Source: Acinetobacter sp. WCHA45 (lineage in GTDB: Bacteria; Pseudomonadota; Gammaproteobacteria; Pseudomonadales; Moraxellaceae). From it: DNA of 64,000 nucleotides. The position numbers and the translations under genes are program-made. The first letter of the stretch is position 1, and every line of letters begins with the position of its first letter. The DNA lies in contig NZ_CP028561.1 of NCBI RefSeq assembly GCF_002165255.2, forward strand, positions 1,674,001 to 1,738,000. The letters are read 5' to 3'. Of this stretch, positions 10,401 to 19,139 are shown in pieces. The notes under the pieces were generated by a model that was not told the DNA's origin, did no database searches, and saw only the letters and a list, made by a program, of their open reading frames with translations.

Positions 10401-11453
10401 CTGAGTTGATACAAATGTGTCTGTGTTGCCTACACGTTGACTTTTGACAAGGGCAATTGCACTATCAGCATCCATACTGGACATACCAAAGAAAAAAGCA
10501 TCTCCCCATGTTGATTGATATGTTGTAGTACGTGATGTACGTTTATCCCCATCTCCACGAATATAGATATCGAAATTTAATTCCGTAATACCCTTACCTT
10601 CAACATAAACACTACCACTAGCACCATTAGCTGTTGATTGTGAAGTAATTTTATCCGCAGTATTAATAATATTGTTACCATCAATAGCAAAATTTTTATT
10701 ACCTGCAATCCGTTTTAAGGTTACGGTCGTATTGCTTACGCCACCTGTAAAAGTAAATTCTGCTGCAAAACCTAGCTCTGTGTTAGAGGTTGTATTATCA
10801 GTTCCAGCTCCAAGTCCTGATACCTGTAAAATAGGATTGTTCACAGGACGATTAAATTTTATATTAATTGCTCCAACTTTCACTCTTTTTTTATAAACAT
10901 CAGTTGTTGGAGGATTAGTTACCAATGTCGCTACTTTCGCTATTAATGCTACACCCTGATTGGCAGTTACATTAATTCCACCTGTAGTACCAGTTGAACA
11001 AGCTATTTTATCCATACCATTACTACAGCCAGTAGGAGCATTTTGTATGGAAGCAGCAAACATCTCATTACTCCCTCCTCCAATGGCATTTAAATTTTTC
11101 AAAATGGTATCTGAAGATATAACACCTGTCCCAGTATTTAGACTCCCACCTATTCTGACATCAGGGTTACTTCCACCTAATGAACTTGTAATTGTATAAG
11201 TAACTGTTGTGGTCGGAGTATATTCCTCTGGATTATTATCAGTTGGATTATTTCGGTTTAATAAAAAAGTATGAGTTACAGGACCTTGTGTTGGACCATT
11301 CCCTGAACCTGAGCCTGCAAAAATCTCAATCGTTGGTGGAGCAGCCAATACAGCTTGACTACACATCAAACAAGTTAAGATAAACAAAACCAAAGTATAT
11401 ATATAACTAACTTTATGATTCATCATGCCGTAATTAGAGCTATTCTTTTTCAT
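7443..11453 (-). CDS. Large exported multidomain protein with PA14-like segment, 1336 aa
   Basis: ATG 11453 (MKKNSSNYGM) is preferred over the upstream in-frame start at 11519, because it places a signal peptide at residues 15-38 (cleavage after VLA) and lies 8 bp past the previous stop. The order is a unique N-terminal beta domain, DUF11-like modules (about 380-650), and a segment resembling PA14/lectin folds (about 650-860, with VDDGAYIMVDGNVV and GYHRISYRIVNR). After these come a Cys-containing prealbumin-like domain, an SdrD-B-like domain (DVTGRVF-type ITGRVFVDNSG) and a final Cys-rich DUF11 module. It lacks the N-terminal module of the ~890-residue paralogues. The architecture suits a tip adhesin, which is inference. 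It shares the operon with the upstream genes at very short spacing. Confidence 0.8.
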   Translation of the reverse strand: MKKNSSNYGMMNHKVSYIYTLVLFILTCLMCSQAVLAAPPTIEIFAGSGSGNGPTQGPVTHTFLLNRNNPTDNNPEEYTPTTTVTYTITSSLGGSNPDVRIGGSLNTGTGVISSDTILKNLNAIGGGSNEMFAASIQNAPTGCSNGMDKIACSTGTTGGINVTANQGVALIAKVATLVTNPPTTDVYKKRVKVGAINIKFNRPVNNPILQVSGLGAGTDNTTSNTELGFAAEFTFTGGVSNTTVTLKRIAGNKNFAIDGNNIINTADKITSQSTANGASGSVYVEGKGITELNFDIYIRGDGDKRTSRTTTYQSTWGDAFFFGMSSMDADSAIALVKSQRVGNTDTFVSTQLNNVALGSLMQYQLTITNNTPSGATLGGTVVNLPFNDTLPVSLKNVSIVGTPATTQGTGGSSPVTTSCTPTLTGDNTAGWKVSGLFTGATTATCIITIQGTATAAGTLTNTATIESTSSNTPVSSSVNAIIVAPTPDPAVKEARFTITPDLPTIVRGRVGTQTINIKNEGSNDATNAIATYIAAPQTGVTVTGVSVVGGGGCAQSGSNWTCPLGSVANGAIKQLSVSYSTTAASSLGTAQQATVKVSSDEFNPGSGAGETLYKVWGSNQQNESTTNGAFWVGYEGTGGSTPVGSNVNQGSSLAAAWPPSQTSPTGAYLSYGGPALGDSVYLASSSTAAPMIQRIIGNMGAAAERTVSLPTMQTADNRRAWEFTTGIYIPSSQTLTVCTGNTSVGVDDGAYIMVDGNVVASTNGWAPGGVTVTTASAFSAGYHRISYRIVNRNTYNLSGSDAENSAGGYGPIGLSLSGNCSTANYDTVTGTGVPVSINIIDGAKIKIAKNSVNGTGTFNYINLSNLVNSTTAVTTDSVTTVTAGTTATSAQQLWAQTLNTDVSFTESALAGYVLSGVSCVDANSGVTGNTGTFWTLVNNIVTIPAVRIKEGADITCTFTNTKLIYVDITGRVFVDNSGTTLDASKAYNGIQDAGEVGIANSKIRLINCSTTTQLASTVTSANGDYAFSIEQSLLPSSFCIVQQNLPEYISVSGTTGYTRSSDTIALTKTSATSYTANNFGDVIINVVLNEDGQHTAIAGDVTDYPHRLSTQIPVQLTQLVQTQTQRPNASADQPWQALVYRDTNCNGQVDMGEVVFNPTAASTVLLQPSADICLVQRVHVPTNVAAGAQHIGTLQADYQFVLTNPPETIPGQTLKRQDVTLIGSAGLTLTKKVRAVSSCPSTSSDTNAFVTTNQASKQDNLEYEITYKNNSTKKLQNVKVKDSLPIGTNFGSMSCRLIPSGNTCNTNRSGDYLEWSLTGLLNPSASGTLRFCVSQK

Positions 11454-11460
11454 TTTTTGC

Positions 11461-14148
11461 TTACTGTCCAACATAGCGCACCCCAAAATTAAATTCATAA
11501 CTTTGATTTGCAGCCACACTATTTAATGTTCCTGAAACCGCACCAGCATTACCAACTGTGGGAGCCGTCATACCACTACATGATGTGCAGATAGGCGATT
11601 GAGATAAAACTGTATAGGCAGGCGTCATGTCTCTAAAGGTAAATGCAGTACTCATAGCAGTAGCACTTGTATTAGTTAAAATCACCTTATACAAAACACA
11701 TTGACCTTGACCATTTGCTTGTTTACCGATATTGAGACTATTTGTTGTATAGGACTCATCAGCTGTGCCATTACAATCAAAATCACGTGCTTGCAACTTA
11801 CTCAACTTCAATTGTCTCTGATTCACTGTAGTTACATCAGTAATTGATGCCAAAACTTGACCATTGGCATTATTCGTTAAATTAATCGTGGTGGTATTCG
11901 CTTGGGCAATATTATTTGCTACAAGATTTTTAACCTGAAGCAATAATTTGACTTGTGTATGTGCTGCTAATTTTCCACCCGGCAAGTCAGCTAAACTTCT
12001 CATCACCAAATCCCCAGCATCAAAAACACCATTTCCATTTACGTCATAGAAAAGAGTGCTGTTAAACTCAACCTGATCGTTATTCGAAAGGAAACTGTAG
12101 TTCCCTGTATAATCAACATCAGTATTATTGATTAAAAGATGACTATAAATGACGGTGCCTAATGGCGAGACTTGTCCACGAGAATTTGGCGTGAATTCTA
12201 CTTTAGCTACAGAATTGACACTTTGAATAGTAATCGCATCCATAATAATATCTTGGCTCGGATTACTACTATTATTAACACTTACAAAACTTGTAGAAAG
12301 AGCGCGGAAATAGATCGGTGTAGTTAGACTACTGTTCAATTGATCCACTTCAACAACAGCACAGATTAACTGACTTTCACCATTATTCAGATAGATGGTT
12401 TTACCTGTTTCGCTACCCATGACACTACAGTCTGAACCATTTCCAGAAACATAAAAACGAACACGGTTCACACCATTAGGCAAAGTTAAGCTTGTAAAAT
12501 TACTCGTCGAGTTCGCACTAAGTAAATATTCAGTTCCAATACCAGTATGGCTCACTTTTAATGGAAATATTGCTTGCCCACCGGCAACAGGATTGGTACT
12601 TGTTGCGGCAATCACGATTTTCCACGGATTACCAGCGTTATCAACATTCCCATTACCCGAACCATTGTTTTCAGGACTATTCGTCAAATCAACTAAACGT
12701 GCTACCGTTGTGGCAAGTAAATTACCCTGATCTTTAATCAAACTTGTTTTGCTAATATCACCTAAAGACTGAGCTTGAGGTGAAACTTCGAATGTCGTAT
12801 CAGTCGTTACAGCATAACTACTAGGTAAACGTACTTTAACAACGATTGGTAAATTTACGCCTGCGGATAATAAACCTGTATCAGGAATACCATCTCCATT
12901 GCTATCTAATAATGGGGTTACGCCATCTGCACGATAAAATTCAATTTGGCTACCTGTCGGAAATGTACTACCTGTCATTGTTACATTAAATACATCAGTA
13001 TTATTACCATTATTCCAAACATAGTTATTAAAGCTAAGCTCCCCACCTTGAGCCGCAGCAGAAGCAACAACCGTAGCACTATTGTTTACATCAGTTGCAC
13101 TACCATTAATTTTGACATCATAAATTGAAGCAACATTAAGTACAGCTATGTTACTGAGATCAGATATATTTGCTGTTGTTGTATTATTATCATGATCATA
13201 CCCAAAATTAACGGTATTATTAATTGGTCCAGCAGTTGTTTTATTTACTTTAACTTTAAATTCAATATAGCCAGTTGCATTTGCTGGTATTGAGCTAATG
13301 ACTGCAGTTACAGTATTTGATGTCACACTGTAATTGATTCCTGCTGGATCGTTACTCCCAGTACTTGGATTTACAGCTGTACCGTTCCAATTCTCACCAG
13401 CATTTAGTTGATAAACCAAACTTGAATTGAGTGTATCTGTTAAAGTTACAGAGCCTGTCGCTGTACTACCTAAATTTTGATAATCTAAACGAACGGTAAC
13501 AACGTCTCCATTTGCCACGCTTGTTTGAGAAAACTTTTTACGAACAACTAAAGCAGACTGATTCGTAACAGTTGCTGTATCGACATTGGTCTTTGTTCCA
13601 GATGCAGTATTTAAAGAATTTACAGTTAATGTTAATGATCCATTTTGACTAACCGTTGCACCACTCGGTACATTTGCCGCCACAATAAGACCAACTGACT
13701 CGCCCGCACTTAAAGAATAAGAAGTAATCGCTGCGCCATCAGGCACGCCATCATTATCTTTATCTAAAAATACAGATAGATTACTGTAGTCATAGCTATC
13801 CCCAGTATTATTTGTCACTGCAAAGGTATACTGGTCGACTTCATTACCCGTGTTAGTCAAAGTATGGTTAAAATATACAGTCTGACCCGCTACGACATTT
13901 TTAGTATTATTTGCCGTCAAATTAACAGAATAAACTGGAAGAATCGTTGTTTGAACTAAATTCGAACGGCTGACTTGAACAACGGTTGAACCTTCTTCAG
14001 TGTACTCACCGATCGCCATATTACTAATGATTTGGCGTGTAGGAACAGCAGCAGAGCTAGACTGATGCACTCCCAACAAAGTAACCAACAAAATCCCTAA
14101 AGTGATCTTGCTGTTGCGGATATTTTCTAATGTATTGATTATATTCAT
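11461..14148 (-). CDS. Exported DUF11-repeat surface protein, 895 aa
   Basis: Paralogue of the 886- and 891-residue neighbours. The signal peptide ends near residue 33 (SSA/AVP) and is followed by the shared module around IISNMAIGEYTEEG. DUF11-like domains follow, with Asp loops DKDNDGVPDGA, DSNGDGIPDTG and DVNGNGVFDAGD. The C-terminal module has several Cys and TPAYTVL. It has more Cys at the C-terminus (CTSC) than its paralogues. The ATG at 14148 lies 19 bp after the stop of the 886-residue gene, so the two are almost certainly cotranscribed. No sorting signal or membrane anchor is visible. Function is unknown beyond a likely cell-surface structural role. Confidence 0.85.
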   Translation of the reverse strand: MNIINTLENIRNSKITLGILLVTLLGVHQSSSAAVPTRQIISNMAIGEYTEEGSTVVQVSRSNLVQTTILPVYSVNLTANNTKNVVAGQTVYFNHTLTNTGNEVDQYTFAVTNNTGDSYDYSNLSVFLDKDNDGVPDGAAITSYSLSAGESVGLIVAANVPSGATVSQNGSLTLTVNSLNTASGTKTNVDTATVTNQSALVVRKKFSQTSVANGDVVTVRLDYQNLGSTATGSVTLTDTLNSSLVYQLNAGENWNGTAVNPSTGSNDPAGINYSVTSNTVTAVISSIPANATGYIEFKVKVNKTTAGPINNTVNFGYDHDNNTTTANISDLSNIAVLNVASIYDVKINGSATDVNNSATVVASAAAQGGELSFNNYVWNNGNNTDVFNVTMTGSTFPTGSQIEFYRADGVTPLLDSNGDGIPDTGLLSAGVNLPIVVKVRLPSSYAVTTDTTFEVSPQAQSLGDISKTSLIKDQGNLLATTVARLVDLTNSPENNGSGNGNVDNAGNPWKIVIAATSTNPVAGGQAIFPLKVSHTGIGTEYLLSANSTSNFTSLTLPNGVNRVRFYVSGNGSDCSVMGSETGKTIYLNNGESQLICAVVEVDQLNSSLTTPIYFRALSTSFVSVNNSSNPSQDIIMDAITIQSVNSVAKVEFTPNSRGQVSPLGTVIYSHLLINNTDVDYTGNYSFLSNNDQVEFNSTLFYDVNGNGVFDAGDLVMRSLADLPGGKLAAHTQVKLLLQVKNLVANNIAQANTTTINLTNNANGQVLASITDVTTVNQRQLKLSKLQARDFDCNGTADESYTTNSLNIGKQANGQGQCVLYKVILTNTSATAMSTAFTFRDMTPAYTVLSQSPICTSCSGMTAPTVGNAGAVSGTLNSVAANQSYEFNFGVRYVGQ

Positions 14149-14167
14149 CTTCTAGCATCCGCCTAAC

Positions 14168-16828
14168 TTAAGGTGTAACCTGAATAGAAAAATACAACGC
14201 TGCTTGCTCCTGTGGTGCAAGTGCTCCAATATTTCCAGATATTTGATCTCCACTCACAGCTACAGAACCCTTACTCACTGACGGCGGCAATGCATTTCGC
14301 AAAATACTATAAGCAGGTACCACATCATTAATCACAACATTCGCTGCTGGTGTTGAACCATCATTTTTAATTGTTAAACGATAGGTAACGCATTGATTTG
14401 GTTTAATCGTCAATGGGTTACTTGCATAGGTCGCAGTGGCAACATTCATAAGTGCACATGCTTCATCTTTAGACTGTTCTTTGGTCAGACGAAGTTGCGT
14501 AGGATCAACTGTTGTTAAATCTGTATTTTGAATTGTTGTAAGTGTTAAACCTTGGATTGTATTCGTGGCAGAGACGACGATATTTGCTGCACTAGAAATA
14601 CCATTTACTGCAGTTAATGGAGCTTGAACTTTTAAAATTAGCTGAACTGAACTTTGAGGGTTTAATCCACCTGTTATAGACAAATCAGTAGCGATCGGAT
14701 CTGTAGTATCTAATACACCATTATTATTGGCATCGTAATACAAAGTATAAATAAAACCATCATTAATGTTTTGAGGGACTACGCTAAGACTTACTTTTCC
14801 GCTTGTATCACCTTCAACAAATGTACCCATATTTTTTAATGTATGCAGATATACAACCGTACCGCCGACATTAATCCGCCCTTGTTGATCATTTGCTAAA
14901 GTCAACTTGCGTACAGCTACATCAACTTGATCTTTAATACTGTCACCTTGAGCATTCATCGGTGATTTCATAGCGAACCAAATAGGTAAACTTGTCAAAG
15001 TCGTATTCGCAGGAACAGTGACAACGGCGCAATACTGTTTAGTTGTTCCAGCCGCCATGTTGCCAGTACTGGTAATTTCACCTTGTAAGGTTTGACATGT
15101 TGCATCACCATTATAGAACTTCACTACCCAATCAGTTGGTAACGTCGTATTGATACTATTAATGTCGATCGTTGTACTCGATGCATATAAATTATAATTA
15201 TTTGAGGTCGTGCTGTTATTTCGAATAACAAGTGGGAAAACAGCTGTTGCACCTTTTACAGCGTTTTTCACCAATAAGGCTTGCCCACCCGAACCAGTAA
15301 CATTCCCAACCCCCACACCTGAATTGTTGCTGTTATACAAATCGCTTTCGCCCACAGCAACTGTATTGACTAATCGATCACGCGTACTATTTTTTACACT
15401 AGTATCTGTTACGGAAGTTGCGGTAATGTCGAAATCCATTGTACTTGTAGAAGTACAATTCGATGGGAAATAAACCCCTAATTTAATTCTTTTTGAAGTG
15501 CCGTTAGCCAATCCACCTGTATCAATGACACCATCGCCATTAGTATCTGTCAGCAATGTCCGACCATCTGCATGATATAAACGAACTACAGCACAACTTG
15601 GTACGTTACTTTTAACGAAGCTTAAATTATAAGTATCAGTCGCCTGTCCTGTATTCCAAACATAGTTATCAAACTGGATTTCTTTTGCTACACCCCCAAA
15701 CGTATTATTTTGGGAGTTTAAGTTATTCAAGCCACCGTTTGGCTCGCCATCATCATTCGCGTTACTTGGGCTATTGTTAAGTACAACACCTAAGGTTTGC
15801 TGAACGTTAAAAATTACAGTATTGGTTAGCGTATTTTTCAGAATAGCATTTGATGCATTGTATTGTTGATAGTCGGCGGTATTGGCAACTTTTTCGGCAG
15901 CATTCGCATTCACAGTGACTTTAAAACTTACTGTGCCTTTACTTAAAGCTGCCACACTTGCAAGCTCTACATCTACTTGCCCATTACTCACTTTATATTT
16001 TATTGGCGCATTTGCACCCGTCTCAACATCATCAGCATCAGTTAACGATCCTGAACCATTCCCCCAACTACCGCTACCCGATTTATATGTTACATCTGTA
16101 GCTAATATATCTCTCAATACGAGTTTTGCTGCCGCAGTACCCGTATTTGTATAAGCTAAGGTATAAGTAATTTCCGTGCCAGTTTTACCCGTGCTGATAT
16201 TCTGTGATTTCGTCACTTGAATTACAGCATCATCAACAACTTTTGCTGTATCACTTACGGTCATAGCGATCGCATTATCATGCTGGCTTGTAGCTGTTAA
16301 AGTAAAATTAGCGACGTTATTTGCAGTTAGGTTGGTTGGGATACTTCCAACGACAACTAATGAGGCAAATTCGCCACCTTCTAAGCGAAAACTTGTGGTT
16401 GAATTCAGTAAATTATTATTATCATCAGGCTCGCCATTCTGATCCCGATCGATGTAAACTGCGATATTTTCCAGATCAAATTGATCATTCGTTAACTGAG
16501 TAAGGCTTAATTTATAGTCGTCTACAATGTTACCAGTATTGGTTAAAACATGCGGGAAGTTAACTTTGCTTCCAATAGTCCCGATATTTTGTTGATTACT
16601 TTGTAAAGTTAAAGAGTAAATTGGTTGAACAGTTAAAATAACTGCATTTGAATTAATAACTTGCAAATTACCTTGTTCATCATAGAAGTCACCACTTGCA
16701 ATATTGGTGATACTACTTCCTGCTTTTGGTTGAGCAAATGCAATAGAACTATGAAATCCAATAAACAAGCCAAATAAAGCGATAAATGAAGTTTTTGAGA
16801 CAGCACTTTTTTTGAATCGGCTTATCAT
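14168..16828 (-). CDS. Exported DUF11-repeat surface protein, 886 aa, first gene of block
   Basis: The signal peptide occupies residues 1-32 (AFA/QPK), then the module SSITNIASGDFYDEQG shared with its paralogues. DUF11-like beta sandwiches follow, with Asp loops (DRDQNGEPDDN, DTNGDGVIDTG, DANNNGVLDTTD). The C-terminal module carries a Cys pair (DEAC and NQCVTYRL) and the VPAYSIL motif. It appears to be the promoter-proximal gene of the block, with about 200 bp of AT-rich DNA and then a MITE-like element upstream. The three ~890-residue paralogues have clearly diverged, which suggests different subunits of one structure rather than recent duplicates. The biochemical role cannot be assigned from sequence. 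Confidence 0.85.
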   Translation of the reverse strand: MISRFKKSAVSKTSFIALFGLFIGFHSSIAFAQPKAGSSITNIASGDFYDEQGNLQVINSNAVILTVQPIYSLTLQSNQQNIGTIGSKVNFPHVLTNTGNIVDDYKLSLTQLTNDQFDLENIAVYIDRDQNGEPDDNNNLLNSTTSFRLEGGEFASLVVVGSIPTNLTANNVANFTLTATSQHDNAIAMTVSDTAKVVDDAVIQVTKSQNISTGKTGTEITYTLAYTNTGTAAAKLVLRDILATDVTYKSGSGSWGNGSGSLTDADDVETGANAPIKYKVSNGQVDVELASVAALSKGTVSFKVTVNANAAEKVANTADYQQYNASNAILKNTLTNTVIFNVQQTLGVVLNNSPSNANDDGEPNGGLNNLNSQNNTFGGVAKEIQFDNYVWNTGQATDTYNLSFVKSNVPSCAVVRLYHADGRTLLTDTNGDGVIDTGGLANGTSKRIKLGVYFPSNCTSTSTMDFDITATSVTDTSVKNSTRDRLVNTVAVGESDLYNSNNSGVGVGNVTGSGGQALLVKNAVKGATAVFPLVIRNNSTTSNNYNLYASSTTIDINSINTTLPTDWVVKFYNGDATCQTLQGEITSTGNMAAGTTKQYCAVVTVPANTTLTSLPIWFAMKSPMNAQGDSIKDQVDVAVRKLTLANDQQGRINVGGTVVYLHTLKNMGTFVEGDTSGKVSLSVVPQNINDGFIYTLYYDANNNGVLDTTDPIATDLSITGGLNPQSSVQLILKVQAPLTAVNGISSAANIVVSATNTIQGLTLTTIQNTDLTTVDPTQLRLTKEQSKDEACALMNVATATYASNPLTIKPNQCVTYRLTIKNDGSTPAANVVINDVVPAYSILRNALPPSVSKGSVAVSGDQISGNIGALAPQEQAALYFSIQVTP

Positions 16829-16865
16829 GTTTCATAACCCACAAAAATGTAAAATTGATTTTTTA

Positions 16866-16893
16866 TTGATAAATTGTACGGTTTTATTGACAA
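16866..16893 (-). promoter_or_regulatory. Candidate promoter of the surface-protein block
   Basis: On the minus strand TTGTCA (16893-16888) and TATCAA (16871-16866) are separated by 16 nt, about 40 nt before the ATG at 16828. The match is fair only. The surrounding 200 bp are very AT-rich and other -10-like boxes exist. Confidence 0.3.
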
Positions 16894-17030
16894 TCTTCGC
16901 AAAAGAATACTACAAAAATATCGACTTGAACACACAAATTAACAAAAAGGTGATGTTTTTATTACAGATTATCATTTGTAAAAAACCTGTAAATTCCTGT
17001 TATTTATAAATAATACTTATGAAATGATTA

Positions 17031-17174
17031 GGGTCTGTTGACATTTCGTCATGGCAACCAAATGTATATGCAAGCTAAAGCAAAAGAAATTATCAAAGTT
17101 CTGTTGCTATAGCCTGTATATTTTTATGGCTACCTTTATAGGGTTAATTATGAACAGTAAGTGTCAACAGACCC
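17031..17174. mobile_element. 144-bp MITE-like element with 13-bp inverted ends
   Basis: GGGTCTGTTGACA at 17031-17043 and its exact reverse complement at 17162-17174 bound a 144-bp AT-rich segment with no coding capacity. Both sides are flanked by TA, matching the 2-bp target duplication of some IS5-group and IS630/Tc1-type elements. Length, perfect ends and lack of a transposase fit a non-autonomous MITE. Its right end creates the stop codon of the truncated YdeP-like reading frame next to it. Confidence 0.75.
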
Positions 17175-17374
17175 TAAATATTCAGTAAAGTAATTGAACC
17201 TTTTTTTAAAATATCTTGCCTTTTTAGATTTCGAGCGACACTCAGTAATGCGCCCCATCCACCTGCGGGTTGGGTATAGGGTTCAATTCTGGCAAAATTA
17301 GTATTTTCTTGCTTATGAATGGTTTGTTCTGAGTTATCAATCATGTTGCCCTCATCTGAGCTATTTTTTAACAT
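17174..17374 (-). pseudogene. Truncated N-terminus of a YdeP/FdhF-like molybdopterin oxidoreductase
   Basis: The 66 residues contain EPYTQPAGGWGALLSVARNL, the characteristic N-terminal segment of YdeP-family (formate-dehydrogenase-alpha-like) oxidoreductases, which are normally 700 or more residues long. The frame ends in TAG exactly at the boundary of the MITE-like element. The DNA beyond that element shows no continuation, so the catalytic body has been deleted. No accessory gene for molybdenum cofactor use is nearby. Regarded as a dead remnant. Confidence 0.7.
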
Positions 17375-17492
17375 TTGCTACAGATAGGATTAACATGAAT
17401 TATGCTTCTTTTCTATTCTTGATTTGTCTCATTCGAACAATTAGAGCGTTAAAATCTCTCTTGATTTTAACAATTACAACCAAGCCCAAAAC

Positions 17493-17531
17493 AAAAAAAC
17501 TTACTGGCAATTGCTCAAAATCACCAGTAAG
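17493..17531 (-). terminator. Intrinsic terminator of the small membrane protein unit
   Basis: CTTACTGG and CCAGTAAG (17500-17507 and 17524-17531) form a perfect 8-bp stem. On the minus strand it is followed by seven T residues, directly downstream of the 57-residue gene. Confidence 0.75.
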
Positions 17532-17566
17532 AGAGAAAAACCAAGCTTAGGATTAAAAAACATAAG

Positions 17567-17740
17567 CTATTGCTTCGATTGAGCTGATGATTGTACATGA
17601 GCAGCATTTTGCTTCTGTTGCGATGGCATATAATCAGGTTGGTTGCTCACAGCCAGAAAGAAAAAGACTAAAAATAAACAACCCAATAAAATACTGATTC
17701 CAACCGCAAGGTATGGGAATTTTGATTGCTGTTGAGACAT
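17567..17740 (-). CDS. Small single-span membrane protein, 57 aa
   Basis: ATG 17740 is preceded by AGGAG at a 9-nt spacing, which is a strong ribosome-binding site. The product begins MSQQQSKFPY, has one hydrophobic span at about residues 10-31 (ILLGCLFLVFFFLAV) and a Gln/Ser-rich polar tail. The unit ends at a good terminator. It lies 44 bp after the 283-residue gene and is probably cotranscribed with it. It is not similar to a family I can name. Its position near a decayed terminal-oxidase operon makes an old accessory role possible, but that is speculation. Confidence 0.65.
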   Translation of the reverse strand: MSQQQSKFPYLAVGISILLGCLFLVFFFLAVSNQPDYMPSQQKQNAAHVQSSAQSKQ

Positions 17741-17784
17741 AAGTTCTGCTCCTATTGAAAGACTAAAATTTAATTCATAACAAT

Positions 17785-18636
17785 CTACATAGTGGATAGA
17801 GCCTTAAAACTAGCGCCATTTTGAATACGGGTTTGCATGTATTCGGCATAGACCGATAACTTTTCAAAAATATGTTCCGAATAGAACATATCCTCGATTA
17901 AATGTGCCGCTTGGGTCGGACTAAACTGACCAATCTTTGCGACTAGATTTGCATTAAGACTAGAAAACAAAGTACATAAGCTTTTGTGTGCTTCATCTTT
18001 GTTTTTAAATAGCAGCCTACGCATATTAATCAATTCATCATTGAGCATGCTTGGCCTACGATCAGCGTGAATCACATCAATTTTTACATCAAAATAATCT
18101 TCTAGGATTTGAATCTGTTGCTGATCTAAAGATAAATGTGTAACCAAGAAAATATGAAAAATATCTGTACGACACAATGCTTTGACTAAACAACGGAACA
18201 GAAAATCTTGCTCTGCTTTTGCATCATCGACCAGCTCGATATAAAGCTTGAGGCTGTGGATGACATCTTCGATTTTAAGATTGACACTTTGCTCAGCTTG
18301 ATAGTATTGATTCAATATCTTAAGTACAGAGGATGAGACTGGCGTGGTATAAATCACAGGCTGATTTAAATTAGCAATCATAAATGGTGCAAATAAATAG
18401 GCAAGATTATTATCATTTTCCACTATTGCAGCTTGAGCAATATAAGCGACCTTCTCCTTAGAAAAATCTCTCAGTACCTTGCCCCTTAATAAAGTGGCTT
18501 CCAGATTTACATATTCTAGACTTAGCTGTTGTTGTACCGCTTGCGAAGGGACTTTGCTTTGAAAAAGCTGAGTCAACGCATTAAGTTCTTTAGTGATAAA
18601 CATAGTCATACGCCATTCAGTCCGAATTAGTGTCAT
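17785..18636 (-). CDS. Conserved-looking protein of unknown function, 283 aa
   Basis: A soluble, helix-rich protein with no signal peptide, membrane span or motif I can name. It contains many Leu/Gln heptad-like stretches. The start is uncertain: ATGs at 18636, 18609 and 18603 are in frame and none has a convincing Shine-Dalgarno. The gene is intact, has normal codon use and is followed closely by the 57-residue membrane protein. It is transcribed divergently from the cioA remnant. No function is proposed. Confidence 0.7.
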   Translation of the reverse strand: MTLIRTEWRMTMFITKELNALTQLFQSKVPSQAVQQQLSLEYVNLEATLLRGKVLRDFSKEKVAYIAQAAIVENDNNLAYLFAPFMIANLNQPVIYTTPVSSSVLKILNQYYQAEQSVNLKIEDVIHSLKLYIELVDDAKAEQDFLFRCLVKALCRTDIFHIFLVTHLSLDQQQIQILEDYFDVKIDVIHADRRPSMLNDELINMRRLLFKNKDEAHKSLCTLFSSLNANLVAKIGQFSPTQAAHLIEDMFYSEHIFEKLSVYAEYMQTRIQNGASFKALSTM

Positions 18637-18760
18637 TCAAACGACTTACAATGCTTGATCAATATTTAACACACTGCATCGTTGCTTGATGCTATTTTGA
18701 ACCAGGTACAAACAAGTGAATAGCTACAGAGTTTCGCTAAAAAAATATAACAGATCATTT

Positions 18761-19130
18761 ATGGATCTTGGTCTAACTGCTTTATAATTAGCTCGAATAC
18801 AGTTTGCATTTACTGTTTCATTTCACATTATCTTTCCTGCCACCTTGATTGGTCTCGCTTGTTTTCTTGCTAAGCTGGAATGCAAATGGCTATGTAGTCA
18901 AAATCCCATTTATAATGCGGGGTTCCTCAGCATCATGCTCTTTGGTTGGGGACGGGTCAACCCCAAAGCGCATTTTTTGCTACCCTCATGGTTGCAATCG
19001 GCACCTGTATTTCCATGTTTTGGATAGTATCCTCTAACAGTTGGATGCAAACACCGCAAGACTTTAGCATAGAAAGTCGTACTGAGTATTTCGGAATAAA
19101 GTCCGTATTGGTGATGAAGGCTATCACTAG
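18761..19130 (+). pseudogene. Remnant of cyanide-insensitive quinol oxidase genes cioA-cioB
   Basis: ATG 18761 starts MDLGLTAL followed by an in-frame TAA (18785-18787). The frame then continues LARIQFAFTVSFHIIFPATL, the unmistakable N-terminus of cytochrome bd/Cio subunit I, to about residue 50. After a frameshift and an internal deletion, a second subunit I block appears (VAIGTCISMFWIVSSNSWMQ, about 18985-19060). A third piece in another frame (19080-19130) reads Y-stop-VFRNKVRIGDEGYH, the usual C-terminus of subunit II. Nearly all of both genes is gone, and at least two nonsense codons and two frame changes are visible. The order cioA, cioB, DUF2474 is preserved. Confidence 0.8.
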
Positions 19131-19139
19131 GAGCTTTGT

